Shown piece by piece: positions 1 to 7,869 of a stretch of 32,897 nucleotides of DNA (its first letter is position 1; every line of letters starts with the position of its first letter). The notes under the pieces were generated by a model that did no database searches, was not told the origin of the DNA, and was given only the letters and a program-made list of their open reading frames with translations. The stretch is from Candidatus Aenigmatarchaeota archaeon (GTDB lineage Archaea; Aenigmatarchaeota; Aenigmatarchaeia; CG10238-14), in contig WJKS01000066.1 of NCBI GenBank assembly GCA_014728985.1, forward strand, positions 1 to 32,897. Direction: 5' to 3'. Both the position numbers and the translations under genes were made by a program.

Positions 1-1
1 T

Positions 2-2434
2 CTTACCGTCAACACTTCTGGGTTGGTTGGATATTGGAGGTTGGAGTCTTTTAATTCCACTAATGGAACTGATGATTATTCAGGCTATGGTAACGATGGT
101 GTTGGGTACGGTTTTGATACCGATCCTGCTTCTACTGTTAGTGGTAGATTTGAACAGGGAGTTGATTTTGATGGAAGTAATGATTACATCAAATACGATA
201 ATTCAGATTTCAGTGGAGAAGTTAGTGTTGTGTTGTGGACAAAAATGGGAAGTGCGGGACAATCTGAATGGACAGGGATATTCTCGACTTCAGATGATGG
301 CAGTTTAGCACAATCTTTTCAAATTGATTTAGATGGAAGTAATAATTATAGATTAGAAGAAGGAGAGTCTAATAATATTATATTTGGTCCCGCTTCTATA
401 ACTGAATATAGTTTCTTAGCAGTGAGTATAGATAGTACAGATGGTTTGAAGCTATATATGAATGGAACAGAGGTAAATAGTGATGCAGATGTAACGTCGG
501 GGCAAATAAATGTCTTTAAAGTGGGTGTGAATAGAGGAGATAGTTTGTATTATGATGGAGTTGTTGATGAAATTATGATATTCAATCGGTCCCTTTCGGC
601 AGACGAAATCAAGGAACTCTACGAGTCCCGGGTAAATTATGGAACAGTAACAACATTCACAGGAACCTGCCCGGAACAACTTACATGTGGTTTCTACAGA
701 AATACTACAGATAAACTATCAGCAGAGAATGGAACCAGTTTAACAATACCAGCAGGGTATCATTACTATGTGTTCAACACTTCAGGTAATGCTAACTATA
801 CGAGATCTTCAATATTGTTACCATTGAATGTAGATAGAGCCATACCATCTTTCTCAACTTCAGTTAGTTCTTCATTGGATTATGGGAATCCATCTGATTA
901 CTCAGGTTCAGAAAGTAACTCAGTTGATTCCGACTGTACTTATGAGCTATTAAGAAATGGTAGTTCAATTGATTCTGGCTCCTCAGTTTCTGATACAACA
1001 AATTTGGCAGCAGATGCTTACAATTATACTTACTATACGAGTGGATGTACAAACTTTACCTTTGGTAGTGATGAGAGTTTTCTTACTGTTAACAAAGTCT
1101 CTTCCAGTATTTCAGTAGATTTCTTACCTTCATCTTCAGAGACTTATGGTACCGAGACAACATCGACCTGTTCAATAGATAGTGGTGATTCAACCGCTAC
1201 ATTAACTTTATTTAGGAATGAAAGTCAGATAATTCAGGGCTCTGGTAACCAGAACGAACAATTAACTTTAGCGGCGGCTATTTGGAATTACTCTTGTACT
1301 TATGATGAAAGTGAGAATTATACTTCTTCTTCCACATTGAATAATTATCTGACCATTTCCAAGGCATCACCAGTTGTTAATTTACTTTTGAATGGAACAG
1401 ACGGAGATAGGAATTATAATGTAACTTCAGTAATTAACAGTACAATTGAACTAACAACGCCTTCAGGGACATCTGAAAATGTTAATCTGGATACAAACAT
1501 TACTGGTTGGACTCTTGACTCAGGTACAACATCCCATGAAAATATGACTTCTATATCAACAATAGGTGTTTATAATTTTACAGGATTTTGGAATGGAAGT
1601 GAGAACTACACCAGTGGATTTGAAACTCATTATGTAACAATCGGTCAGCCCGCCTATCTGGAAGTTGTATTAGTAAATCCACCTTCTACTTTGAGTGTAA
1701 CCAGAGAAACAAACTTCACAGTCAATGCTACAGTCTATTGTAGGGATGGTTCATGTGGTAATGTCCAAGGTACAGTAAGATACAATCTTTCTTCGGTAAA
1801 TCCAGATACACCTGTGAACACAAGTTCAGGAGATTCACCTCTTTATGTGCAGGATTCACCACAGTCAGCCTTGAAATCATGTGGTACTAACCCATTAGCA
1901 CAGGACGAATATTGTAATATATCTTGGGTGATCAATGCAACTGGTTTGGAAAATTCAGGGTGGGAGTTAGGGGTATTGTTCAATTCAACCGCTTCCGGAA
2001 TATCTGATAACCATACAACTAACGCAACAATAACAATAACACACTGTTCTTGTGATATCACTCTTTGGTCTCCTGCGGAGATAGATTTTGGTACATTAAA
2101 TCCAAATACGGACGAGAATACAGCAGCAGGCAATTCAGCTAATGATTACAATATTACCGTCAACGAAGGAAGTTGTGATAGCAATTTGTGGATAAAGGGG
2201 GAAGACTTAACCAACTCAACTTACGGAACAACAATCAGCATTGGTAACGTTACTTGGAGTAATTCTACGGATGATTACAGTTCATCTTACAATATGACAA
2301 CAGATTACTCTTTAATTAACATGAGCGTTGGCGAGCGTAAAAGAATTACTACTTACTATTGGATTAACACACCTATAATTCTGGCAGGAAAATACACTGG
2401 CAATGTTACTATTTTTGCTAATGAGACTGAGTAG
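2..2434 (+). CDS. Large secreted surface glycoprotein, 3' part (LamG-like + Ig-like repeats)
   Basis: The reading frame is open through the left edge of the window (an in-frame L-T-V-N-T-S-G precedes the track's TTG start), so the true start lies outside and this is a partial gene. The first ~200 residues look like a LamG/concanavalin-A-like jellyroll: GYWRLES opening, FDGSNDYI core and a closing VDEIMIFNRSLSADEI motif typical of this fold. Then come at least three Ig-like repeats that share NYT, WNYSC and LTI-K elements (roughly residues 270-540), then a C-terminal beta domain with an IDFGTLNP motif. Very many N-x-S/T sequons suggest heavy N-glycosylation. No C-terminal membrane segment is visible, so the protein is secreted or held by its unseen N-terminus. 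A polysaccharide- or surface-binding role is inferred from the fold only. The last 51 bp around the stop recur about 780 bp downstream. Confidence -1.
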   Translation, partial: LTVNTSGLVGYWRLESFNSTNGTDDYSGYGNDGVGYGFDTDPASTVSGRFEQGVDFDGSNDYIKYDNSDFSGEVSVVLWTKMGSAGQSEWTGIFSTSDDGSLAQSFQIDLDGSNNYRLEEGESNNIIFGPASITEYSFLAVSIDSTDGLKLYMNGTEVNSDADVTSGQINVFKVGVNRGDSLYYDGVVDEIMIFNRSLSADEIKELYESRVNYGTVTTFTGTCPEQLTCGFYRNTTDKLSAENGTSLTIPAGYHYYVFNTSGNANYTRSSILLPLNVDRAIPSFSTSVSSSLDYGNPSDYSGSESNSVDSDCTYELLRNGSSIDSGSSVSDTTNLAADAYNYTYYTSGCTNFTFGSDESFLTVNKVSSSISVDFLPSSSETYGTETTSTCSIDSGDSTATLTLFRNESQIIQGSGNQNEQLTLAAAIWNYSCTYDESENYTSSSTLNNYLTISKASPVVNLLLNGTDGDRNYNVTSVINSTIELTTPSGTSENVNLDTNITGWTLDSGTTSHENMTSISTIGVYNFTGFWNGSENYTSGFETHYVTIGQPAYLEVVLVNPPSTLSVTRETNFTVNATVYCRDGSCGNVQGTVRYNLSSVNPDTPVNTSSGDSPLYVQDSPQSALKSCGTNPLAQDEYCNISWVINATGLENSGWELGVLFNSTASGISDNHTTNATITITHCSCDITLWSPAEIDFGTLNPNTDENTAAGNSANDYNITVNEGSCDSNLWIKGEDLTNSTYGTTISIGNVTWSNSTDDYSSSYNMTTDYSLINMSVGERKRITTYYWINTPIILAGKYTGNVTIFANETE

Positions 2435-2435
2435 A
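2385..2435 (+). repeat. 51-bp direct repeat, copy 1 (3' end of surface gene)
   Basis: These 51 bp encode the last residues and TAG stop of the large surface gene and are identical to 3168..3218. The mntA-hepT pair lies between the two copies. Weaker similarity extends about 30 bp further upstream in both copies; downstream sequences differ. Confidence -1.
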
Positions 2436-2499
2436 TTTTAAAATCGTTTTTATATATATCCATCCCAAAATAATTATTAGAAAAATCTAGGTGCTATTA

Positions 2500-2793
2500 A
2501 TGAGTAAAAAAGATGAACTCAGGGATTTGAAGAAGAAAATTGTGTATATATTGAAAAAGAATAATGTAAAAAAAGCAGGATTATTCGGATCTTTTGTCAC
2601 GGGTGAAGCTACAGAAAAAAGTGATATAGATATACTAATTGAATTCAAGAGAGGAAAGAGTTTACTTGATCTTATTGGCTTGGAAATGGAATTGGAAGAG
2701 TCCTTAAAAAGGGACGTAGATTTATTGACTTATAATTCTATCCATCCTTTGTTAAAGGATACTATTCTATCTGAAGAGGTAAGGATAATATGA
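2500..2793 (+). CDS. mntA: MNT-type nucleotidyltransferase antitoxin
   Basis: Small minimal nucleotidyltransferase of about 97 residues. It carries the GSF-x-G signature followed by SDIDILI, the two metal-binding aspartates, and a third acidic position in DVDLLTY. In this family the enzyme transfers AMP to the partner HEPN toxin and so neutralises it. I prefer the ATG at 2500 over the track's GTG at 2491 because MSKKDELRD is a normal family N-terminus. A TATA-like TTTTTATATATA lies near 2446-2458, giving a short leader. The stop overlaps the start of hepT by 4 nt (ATGA), so the two are translationally coupled. Assignment to the MntA-HepT (type VII) class rests on motif and gene order. Confidence -1.
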   Translation: MSKKDELRDLKKKIVYILKKNNVKKAGLFGSFVTGEATEKSDIDILIEFKRGKSLLDLIGLEMELEESLKRDVDLLTYNSIHPLLKDTILSEEVRII

Positions 2794-3131
2794 AAAAAGA
2801 CCCTAAAATTTTCATTAAACACATTTTGGAAAACATAGAAAAGATTGAAAAGTATACTAAAGGAATTGATAAAGAGAAATTCCTAAAAGAAGAACAAATA
2901 CAGGATTTAGTCATAAGAAAATTGGAAATTATTGGCGAGGCGAGTAAAAATATACCGAAAAAATTCAGGGAAGAACACGAAGGGATTGAATGGGTTAAAA
3001 TAGCTGGATTAAGAGACAAACTAATCCATCATTATTTCGGCGTTGATTTAGAGCTAGTATTTGATCTAGTTAGAAAGAATATACCCGAACTTAAAATTAA
3101 AATTCAGAAAATCCTGAGAGAAATGGAGTAA
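2790..3131 (+). CDS. hepT: HEPN-domain toxin, HepT/DUF86 family
   Basis: A 113-residue, mostly helical protein with the HEPN ribonuclease motif R-x4-H-x-Y present as RDKLIHHY (R75, H80, Y82). In this family the Arg and His form the RNase active site at a dimer interface, and the Tyr is the residue AMPylated by the MNT partner. All three residues are intact, so the toxin is predicted to be active. It follows mntA with a 4-nt overlap in the usual antitoxin-first order. The pair is inserted immediately downstream of a surface-protein gene, and a duplicated piece of that gene follows directly. Confidence -1.
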   Translation: MKKDPKIFIKHILENIEKIEKYTKGIDKEKFLKEEQIQDLVIRKLEIIGEASKNIPKKFREEHEGIEWVKIAGLRDKLIHHYFGVDLELVFDLVRKNIPELKIKIQKILREME

Positions 3132-3133
3132 TA

Positions 3134-3217
3134 ATTTATTATTGGGTCAATAAGATTATAATCCTCACAGGAAAATACACTGGCAATGTTACTATTTTTG
3201 CTAATGAGACTGAGTAG
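3134..3217 (+). pseudogene. Orphan 3' end of a surface-protein gene
   Basis: Reading I-Y-Y-W-V-N-K-I-I-I-L and then the same 15-residue ending (GKYTG...NETE, stop TAG) as the large surface gene. It has no start codon and no upstream coding sequence: hepT ends only 2 nt earlier, in another frame. The 5' part is diverged (YYWVNKIIILTG versus YYWINTPIILAG), while the last 51 bp are identical. It is best read as a remnant left when the toxin-antitoxin pair and a replacement gene end came in, or when two paralogous surface genes recombined. Confidence -1.
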
Positions 3218-3218
3218 A
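3168..3218 (+). repeat. 51-bp direct repeat, copy 2
   Basis: Identical to 2385..2435. The distance between copies is 783 bp and the interval holds only mntA-hepT. No integrase or transposase is present between the copies. Confidence -1.
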
Positions 3219-3229
3219 CAATTTTATAC

Positions 3230-3238
3230 CTTTAAGAT
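3230..3238 (+). promoter_or_regulatory. TATA box of the NEW3-like surface gene
   Basis: CTTTAAGAT is centred about 27 nt before the ATG at 3261, the spacing expected for an archaeal leaderless transcript. It starts 12 bp after repeat copy 2, so this promoter probably belonged to the locus before the toxin-antitoxin pair arrived. Confidence -1.
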
Positions 3239-3260
3239 AATAATTATTTGATAGGTTTGT

Positions 3261-3902
3261 ATGAAGTTTAAACTAATAATTTTCATATCGGTCTTAATTC
3301 CTATGATCTATTCGTTCAATTTTGGGACCGTTCCTAAGAATGATTACCAATCTGTCGAAGCAGGGGAAAGTACCGAATTCATAATTTTGCTTTGGAATCT
3401 AGGACAAAATTCCTATCCTGTTAATGTGAGATTACTAAACGATTTACCCGGTTGGGATATCATTGTCAGACCGCAAGAATTTGTTTTGAGTCCCACTCCT
3501 GTTGCTAAGCCTCCTTACACTGGTGGAGAATATTTTAAGGTCTCAGGAATGGGTATAGTAAAAACAGAAACTCTTAGATTGTTTGTAAAAACTCCAAAAA
3601 ACGTGGAACCAGGACTATATGATTTAGATATGGTTGCGATAGCCGGGGATTCAGATGAACAGGTATCTGTTCTTCAGGAGAGACAATTCAAGTTAAAACT
3701 CGAGGTAAAAGAAAAACCTACAGTATTTGAAAGAACTTATAGCTCCTTAAAATTGACTGGAGAGAAAATAAATGAGAGAGTTAAAAATGCTAGGAATTCC
3801 ATGACGGGAATGTTAACTGGTATAAACCTAAGTTCAAATTTACCCTTTTTCTTAGGTTTAATTTTAATTGTAATTGCGATCGCAATTGTTATAGTAAAAT
3901 AA
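3261..3902 (+). CDS. Exported NEW3-like protein with C-terminal membrane anchor
   Basis: A 213-residue protein with a Sec signal peptide (about residues 1-18) and one beta-sandwich domain. It ends with a hydrophobic segment (about 193-211, FFLGLILIVIAIAIVIV) followed by a single Lys, a classic archaeal C-terminal anchor facing out. The middle part (VEAGESTEF..., VNVRLLNDLPGWDI, TPKNVEPGLYDLDM) matches the pattern of NPCBM-associated NEW3/CARDB-like domains, which tend to stabilise or present other surface domains. It is probably displayed outside the membrane. It has its own TATA box. The partner is unknown. Confidence -1.
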   Translation: MKFKLIIFISVLIPMIYSFNFGTVPKNDYQSVEAGESTEFIILLWNLGQNSYPVNVRLLNDLPGWDIIVRPQEFVLSPTPVAKPPYTGGEYFKVSGMGIVKTETLRLFVKTPKNVEPGLYDLDMVAIAGDSDEQVSVLQERQFKLKLEVKEKPTVFERTYSSLKLTGEKINERVKNARNSMTGMLTGINLSSNLPFFLGLILIVIAIAIVIVK

Positions 3903-3948
3903 TTCTTTTATGCAAAACTATTTAGCATAATATTTAAACAATATTAGT

Positions 3949-4230
3949 ATGGATTATGATATACTCTCAAAAAAGCCTATTAAGTCATCCGATTTGAAAA
4001 TAATTGATCATGTAGGTATACTTTACGGTACTGTTAATGGTGAAAAACTTTGGGAAGTAGATAAAGTCGCTTGGGAAATCCTTAAAATGTGTGAGGGGAA
4101 TAAGACAGTAGATCAAATAATATGGAGTATATCCAAAAAATTCGAACTAGATATGGATGATGTTAAACCTATAGTAACGGCGGTTATGAAGGAATTGAAA
4201 AGAATAAATTTTATCAGATTTAAGAACTAG
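3949..4230 (+). CDS. PqqD-like protein (orphan RiPP-recognition fold)
   Basis: A 93-residue protein of the PqqD family (RRE-type winged-helix fold). Recognisable elements are the strands around ILYGTVNGEKLWEV, the VAWEILKMCEG helix and the KTVDQIIWSISKKF helix with the following DDVKPIVTAVMKEL. In known pathways such domains bind the leader of a peptide substrate and pass it to a radical-SAM or other maturase. No maturase or precursor peptide is visible in this window, so its role here is open. It may act as a stand-alone binding or regulatory module. It converges on the winged-helix regulator with a 4-bp 3' overlap. The family call is fairly secure; the function is not. Confidence -1.
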   Translation: MDYDILSKKPIKSSDLKIIDHVGILYGTVNGEKLWEVDKVAWEILKMCEGNKTVDQIIWSISKKFELDMDDVKPIVTAVMKELKRINFIRFKN

Positions 4231-4454
4231 TCAATCTGTTTCTTTATTTTGTCTAATATTTCCTTTTCCTTTACCATCTCTACGAACCTTTTTTTTGCAT
4301 AGCAGAGTTTAGCTGCTCCTACTTTCCTTTGATAGACCCTTCCTTCACCGATTAATTCATGAATATATTTTGTAGCCGTGATTCTACTTAAACCTACCAT
4401 TTCAGATATTTTCTGAATTGTAAGGCCTTCTGGGTGTTTCTTAAGTATTCCCAA
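4227..4454 (-). CDS. Winged-helix transcriptional regulator
   Basis: Small DNA-binding protein. The N-terminal half is a standard helix-turn-helix (GLTIQKISEMVGLSRITATKYIHELI), followed by a wing (RVYQRKVGAAKLCYAK) and a basic tail. The track start is TTG at 4454, but the reading frame stays open upstream to a TAA at 4482-4484 and reads I-E-N-K-Q-K-E-R-I-L, which looks like the normal first helix of such proteins. The true start may therefore be a non-standard codon (ATA or ATT) 6-9 codons earlier. It is divergent from the surface-protein series starting at 4630 and is a plausible regulator of it. Confidence -1.
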   Translation of the reverse strand: MGILKKHPEGLTIQKISEMVGLSRITATKYIHELIGEGRVYQRKVGAAKLCYAKKRFVEMVKEKEILDKIKKQID

Positions 4455-4629
4455 AATTCTTTCCTTTTGTTTATTTTCTATTTAAATCCCCCTCTGTTAT
4501 TATATTTGTTTAACATGAATATTAATATATTATAGTAAACAGTAATATTTAAATATAGTATATCTGCATAAATTATACATAAGTTTAATATGGAAAAGAA
4601 TCAAAATTAATATTGGAGGTAAAATAAAA

Positions 4630-5529
4630 ATGAAATCTGATTTGATGTTTCTGGGCTTGTTTCTACTTTTTGCTTTAACGGTAACTTTATTGCCAAATAC
4701 ATTAGCAATTCCGAGCGATAATGCTACTATAGATGTGGAAATAGGTTCAGTTGCTGAATTAAGGTTGAACACTACAGGTTTTACAGGTATAGACTTTGGT
4801 AGCGTTAACCCTGCGGGTAACAGCTCTGGAGTTTTAATAAGGGCACATAATGTAGGATCAACTACTCTAAGTGATCTTTATGCGATTGTTGATACAATGG
4901 AAAAGGGCGGAAGTAATCCCCGAGGAAGTGCTGGTTCTTCTACAGATTGGGCAGCAACCAATTTCTTGGCTTTAGCAAATGATACCTCCAGTCCAGAATA
5001 TTTTTATGTGGGAAAAATTGCATGGAATTATTCAACTGATGAGGATTCCAGTAATTTTACTTTAGATACTGCAGCTGATGCTTGGGGAGAGTACTGGGCC
5101 GGTGGTGATACAGATCCAGGTGATCATTGGTATTGGCAGTTAAATGGTTCAGTGGCTAACAATGACTGGTGTAATGAAAGTGAGGCGACTCTAAAGATTA
5201 ATAATGCAAGAGGAGATATGGATGTATCCAGTGGTACTTCAATGACAAATGAAGCTCAAGGAGAAGATTGGGCAGTTTTCACAGTAGGGTCTGGTCCTTG
5301 GACAGACTATTGTGTATACGCCTATTACAATTGTGAGAAAATATATATTACTAGATGGGATTTGAACTCAACCTTTGCGCCAGCATGTTCAAAGGAGGAT
5401 TATATACATCCACCGAATATGAGTCCTGGTAATTACTATGACTTCTATTTGAAAGAAATAATACCACCAGGAATACCTAGTGGTTCAGCAGCTCAGACAA
5501 ATCTTAGAATATATGCAAGTACAACTTAG
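4630..5529 (+). CDS. Secreted beta-sandwich surface protein (paralogous to gene 1 C-terminus)
   Basis: A 299-residue protein with a signal peptide (about residues 1-26) and no further membrane segment. After the signal comes IDVEIGSVAELRLN and then the IDFGSVNP motif, the same pattern (IDFGTLNP) seen in the C-terminal domain of the large gene at the left edge. The two are therefore probably the same structural module. The rest is rich in Trp, Tyr, Asn and N-x-S/T sites with four Cys. A strong Shine-Dalgarno, TTGGAGGT, lies just upstream, unlike the many leaderless genes nearby, and a TATA-like ATATTTAAATATA at about 4546-4558 gives a leader of roughly 55 nt. It may be the main secreted subunit of the locus. 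The function is unrecognised. Confidence -1.
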   Translation: MKSDLMFLGLFLLFALTVTLLPNTLAIPSDNATIDVEIGSVAELRLNTTGFTGIDFGSVNPAGNSSGVLIRAHNVGSTTLSDLYAIVDTMEKGGSNPRGSAGSSTDWAATNFLALANDTSSPEYFYVGKIAWNYSTDEDSSNFTLDTAADAWGEYWAGGDTDPGDHWYWQLNGSVANNDWCNESEATLKINNARGDMDVSSGTSMTNEAQGEDWAVFTVGSGPWTDYCVYAYYNCEKIYITRWDLNSTFAPACSKEDYIHPPNMSPGNYYDFYLKEIIPPGIPSGSAAQTNLRIYASTT

Positions 5530-5565
5530 ACAATTCTTTTATTTTCTTTTCTCCTATATTTGTTT

Positions 5566-6528
5566 ATGATAAAATACGTCAATTCATTTTTGGTTTATTT
5601 TATATTATCTCTAATTCTTTTACCTTCTTTAGTTAATTCAGTTTCAATTGGTATATCCCCTGGACATTTGAATCTGGGGGAAATTGAACCTGGGGACTCA
5701 AAGATAGTCAGATTTTATATTGTGACTTCGTCAGATGATTTATTTTTGGTTTCTCTTTCTCCAGTTAAATCAGTAGGTCTGGGGCTTTTTGAAAGAGAGG
5801 ATTACAAAAATCTTTTGAAGTTTTATTCAGAACAAGATCCTAGTCCTTGGGTAAATTTTATAGAGAACCCCATTGAATTACTGCCTCCCGAGGAAGATTA
5901 TGATAATACAGGAGGAGGCGCTTCACTAAGAGGGCTTAGAGAGATTAAATTTGTAATAAACGTACCTGAAAACGCTGAGCCTGGATATCATATAGGTGAA
6001 ATAACCATGTCACCTAAGATTGTACATGATGATAAGTCAGTATCTCTTGTTTCTGTTGTTCCTATGAAATATATTTTTAAGGTTACGGGAAATGCGGTTA
6101 GGAAAGGACAGATAATTGATGTAAAGTCTAATGGAATATATGATGGTAGACTTTGGTTGAAAGTTTTGTACAAAAATACAGGTACTGTTTCAGTTACAAT
6201 AGACGGAGGCGAAATAGATATTTTTGATAAGTATGGGAGATATCTAATGAGTACTGAGACTAGCCGTGGTTTTATTAAACCAGGGGAAACTAAAGAATTA
6301 AATTCCTTTGCTGATTATGGTTTGTTTGAAGAGGATTCATATAATGTAAATGCAAAAATTAGTTATTTAACTGGGGAAGTTGAGAAAGAGGGGACTATAG
6401 AAATACCAGAAATTTCAGAGATACCGACAGGAAAGGTTATTGAGGGGGAAAAAGAGAATAAATTTCCTGTTTGGTTAATAATACTTTTGATTATTATAAT
6501 TGTAACTCTGGTAATAATTTTCAAGTAA
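5566..6528 (+). CDS. Membrane-anchored surface protein with two Ig-like domains
   Basis: Starts best at the ATG at 5566 (the track's TTG two codons earlier is less likely). A signal peptide (about residues 1-26) precedes a first beta domain (ISPGHLNLGEIEPGDS, closing with PENAEPGYHIGEI) and a second (VLYKNTGTVSVTIDGGEI ... IKPGETKELNSF). A C-terminal hydrophobic helix (PVWLIILLIIIIVTLVIIF) ends with one Lys. The layout of two sandwich domains plus a C-terminal anchor resembles DUF916/WxL-interacting proteins of Gram-positive bacteria, but I cannot claim homology. It is the second gene of the surface/MinD series, and the next gene follows after 8 nt. Confidence -1.
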   Translation: MIKYVNSFLVYFILSLILLPSLVNSVSIGISPGHLNLGEIEPGDSKIVRFYIVTSSDDLFLVSLSPVKSVGLGLFEREDYKNLLKFYSEQDPSPWVNFIENPIELLPPEEDYDNTGGGASLRGLREIKFVINVPENAEPGYHIGEITMSPKIVHDDKSVSLVSVVPMKYIFKVTGNAVRKGQIIDVKSNGIYDGRLWLKVLYKNTGTVSVTIDGGEIDIFDKYGRYLMSTETSRGFIKPGETKELNSFADYGLFEEDSYNVNAKISYLTGEVEKEGTIEIPEISEIPTGKVIEGEKENKFPVWLIILLIIIIVTLVIIFK

Positions 6529-6536
6529 GTGATTGA

Positions 6537-7091
6537 ATGAAAGAGAAAAGGGTTTTGGTAATAAATCTGAAAAAGACAATTCTTATTTTATCTTTAACCC
6601 TTGTTGTAATTTTGTTTCTGATTCAGATGACTTCCAGGTTAGACATAGAACCTTCCGAGAAGTTGAATGGGAGTACCAATATATTTGAACAGAGGGAGAA
6701 CTATTTCTTCAGTTATGAGATTATTAGATATCATTCAAGGGTTAATATTTCAGAAATAACTAATATAACAACAAGAGATATCGGTATAAACGCTGATAAA
6801 ACAAATCTGCATCTCGGAAGAATTCCAAGGGGTTCCTCGAGTAAAAAAACTATTAATTTAACCAATAATCAAGGAAGGCCTTATAGGATTAAGTTTTTAG
6901 TATTTGGGAACATAAGTGAATTAATTAGGCTGGAAGATAGCATTGTGATTAAGCCTGGGGAAAATGTAGAATACTCCGTTATAGCTGAGACAGCTGAAAG
7001 TACTCCAATTGGCATGTATAGTGGTGAGATAGATTTGGTAATAGTTAAACCAAAAAACTTTATATCAAAGGCTATTCAATGGGTGATTTAG
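6537..7091 (+). CDS. Type II membrane protein with one beta-sandwich domain
   Basis: 184 residues. A basic start (KEKRVLVINLKK) is followed by a transmembrane helix at about residues 14-32 with no clear cleavage site, so the protein is likely N-terminally anchored with the rest outside. The exterior part has the same logic as its neighbours: LHLGRIPRGSSSKKTINLTN, then VIKPGENVEYSVIAET and IGMYSGEI, a small chaperone- or NEW3-like sandwich. It lies 8 nt after the previous gene and 6 nt before the next, so it is almost surely in the same operon. No family name is recognised. Confidence -1.
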   Translation: MKEKRVLVINLKKTILILSLTLVVILFLIQMTSRLDIEPSEKLNGSTNIFEQRENYFFSYEIIRYHSRVNISEITNITTRDIGINADKTNLHLGRIPRGSSSKKTINLTNNQGRPYRIKFLVFGNISELIRLEDSIVIKPGENVEYSVIAETAESTPIGMYSGEIDLVIVKPKNFISKAIQWVI

Positions 7092-7097
7092 ATTAGG

Positions 7098-7844
7098 TTG
7101 TTGAAACGGATTTTAATTCTAATATTGGTTTTACCGATAGTTTATGCACCTTCAGTCAATTTAGGTATATCAAAAGCTTTGATCGTGAATTTAGCTGAAA
7201 TGAATTACGAATCTCACCTTGACAACGAGCCACTTGAATTAAATTTCATTTTTGTTAATTCTGGAAATATCCCCTTTAAATCTAGAGGAAGGTTAGATAT
7301 TTTTGATGGTACTAGGAAGATTTTTACTGGTTGGAGTGAAGAGACAATACTCAGGACAGGGCAGATAAGGAGAATTCCAATTTATTGGTTTCCATATAGC
7401 ACAGAAGGAAAATTTAGGGGAGTTTTGAAAATTTATTATGGTACTGAAGTAATGGAGGGAGGAGAGTTTGAGTTTGAAGTTGTTAACACTGAAATCCCAG
7501 AGAAGATAATAAACATAACCAAACTTAGGACCTATGATAATGAGATGGTTCTAACCTTGAGTAGTCATAAGCACCTTGAAGATGTTATTATAATACCTGT
7601 AGATTACCCTCCTGGATGGTTTTTTGAGCAAAAGGGAATTGGGAAATTGAATGGTTCTAAAAAAATTGAATTAATTTACGAACCCAGTTTTTGGGAACCA
7701 GGTAATGAAATCAAATTTCAAGTGGTAACAAAGGATGGAAAATATTATGGTGAGAAAACGTTCAAAATTGAGAAAGAGGGGATCCTAAGTAGATTTATTT
7801 ACTATTCCTCGAAGAGAATAGAGAGATTTTTCAAAAATTTATAA
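7098..7844 (+). CDS. Secreted beta-sandwich protein of the surface/MinD series
   Basis: 248 residues with a signal peptide (about 1-17, ending near VYA). Start is TTG at 7098 or 7101; no ATG is available. Two beta-rich portions are visible: a CARDB-like first half (LNFIFVNSGNIPFKSRG, IPIYWFPYSTEGKFRGV) and a second half with FWEPGNEIKFQVVTKDGK. There is no C-terminal transmembrane helix. The end is a basic/aromatic stretch (RFIYYSSKRIERFF), which might lie along the membrane. It sits between the type II membrane protein and the MinD ATPase. Its function is unknown. Confidence -1.
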   Translation: MLKRILILILVLPIVYAPSVNLGISKALIVNLAEMNYESHLDNEPLELNFIFVNSGNIPFKSRGRLDIFDGTRKIFTGWSEETILRTGQIRRIPIYWFPYSTEGKFRGVLKIYYGTEVMEGGEFEFEVVNTEIPEKIINITKLRTYDNEMVLTLSSHKHLEDVIIIPVDYPPGWFFEQKGIGKLNGSKKIELIYEPSFWEPGNEIKFQVVTKDGKYYGEKTFKIEKEGILSRFIYYSSKRIERFFKNL

Positions 7845-7869
7845 TGTCAGAAAATCAAATCTAATATAT

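Noticed and set aside
2436-2490. Transposon or insertion-sequence ends around mntA-hepT
   Set aside because: No terminal inverted repeats and no transposase; the only repeat is the direct duplicate of the surface-gene end.
4546-4558. ATATTTAAATAT palindrome as an operator for the wHTH protein
   Set aside because: It is a pure AT palindrome that coincides with a TATA box; such symmetry is expected by chance in this base composition.
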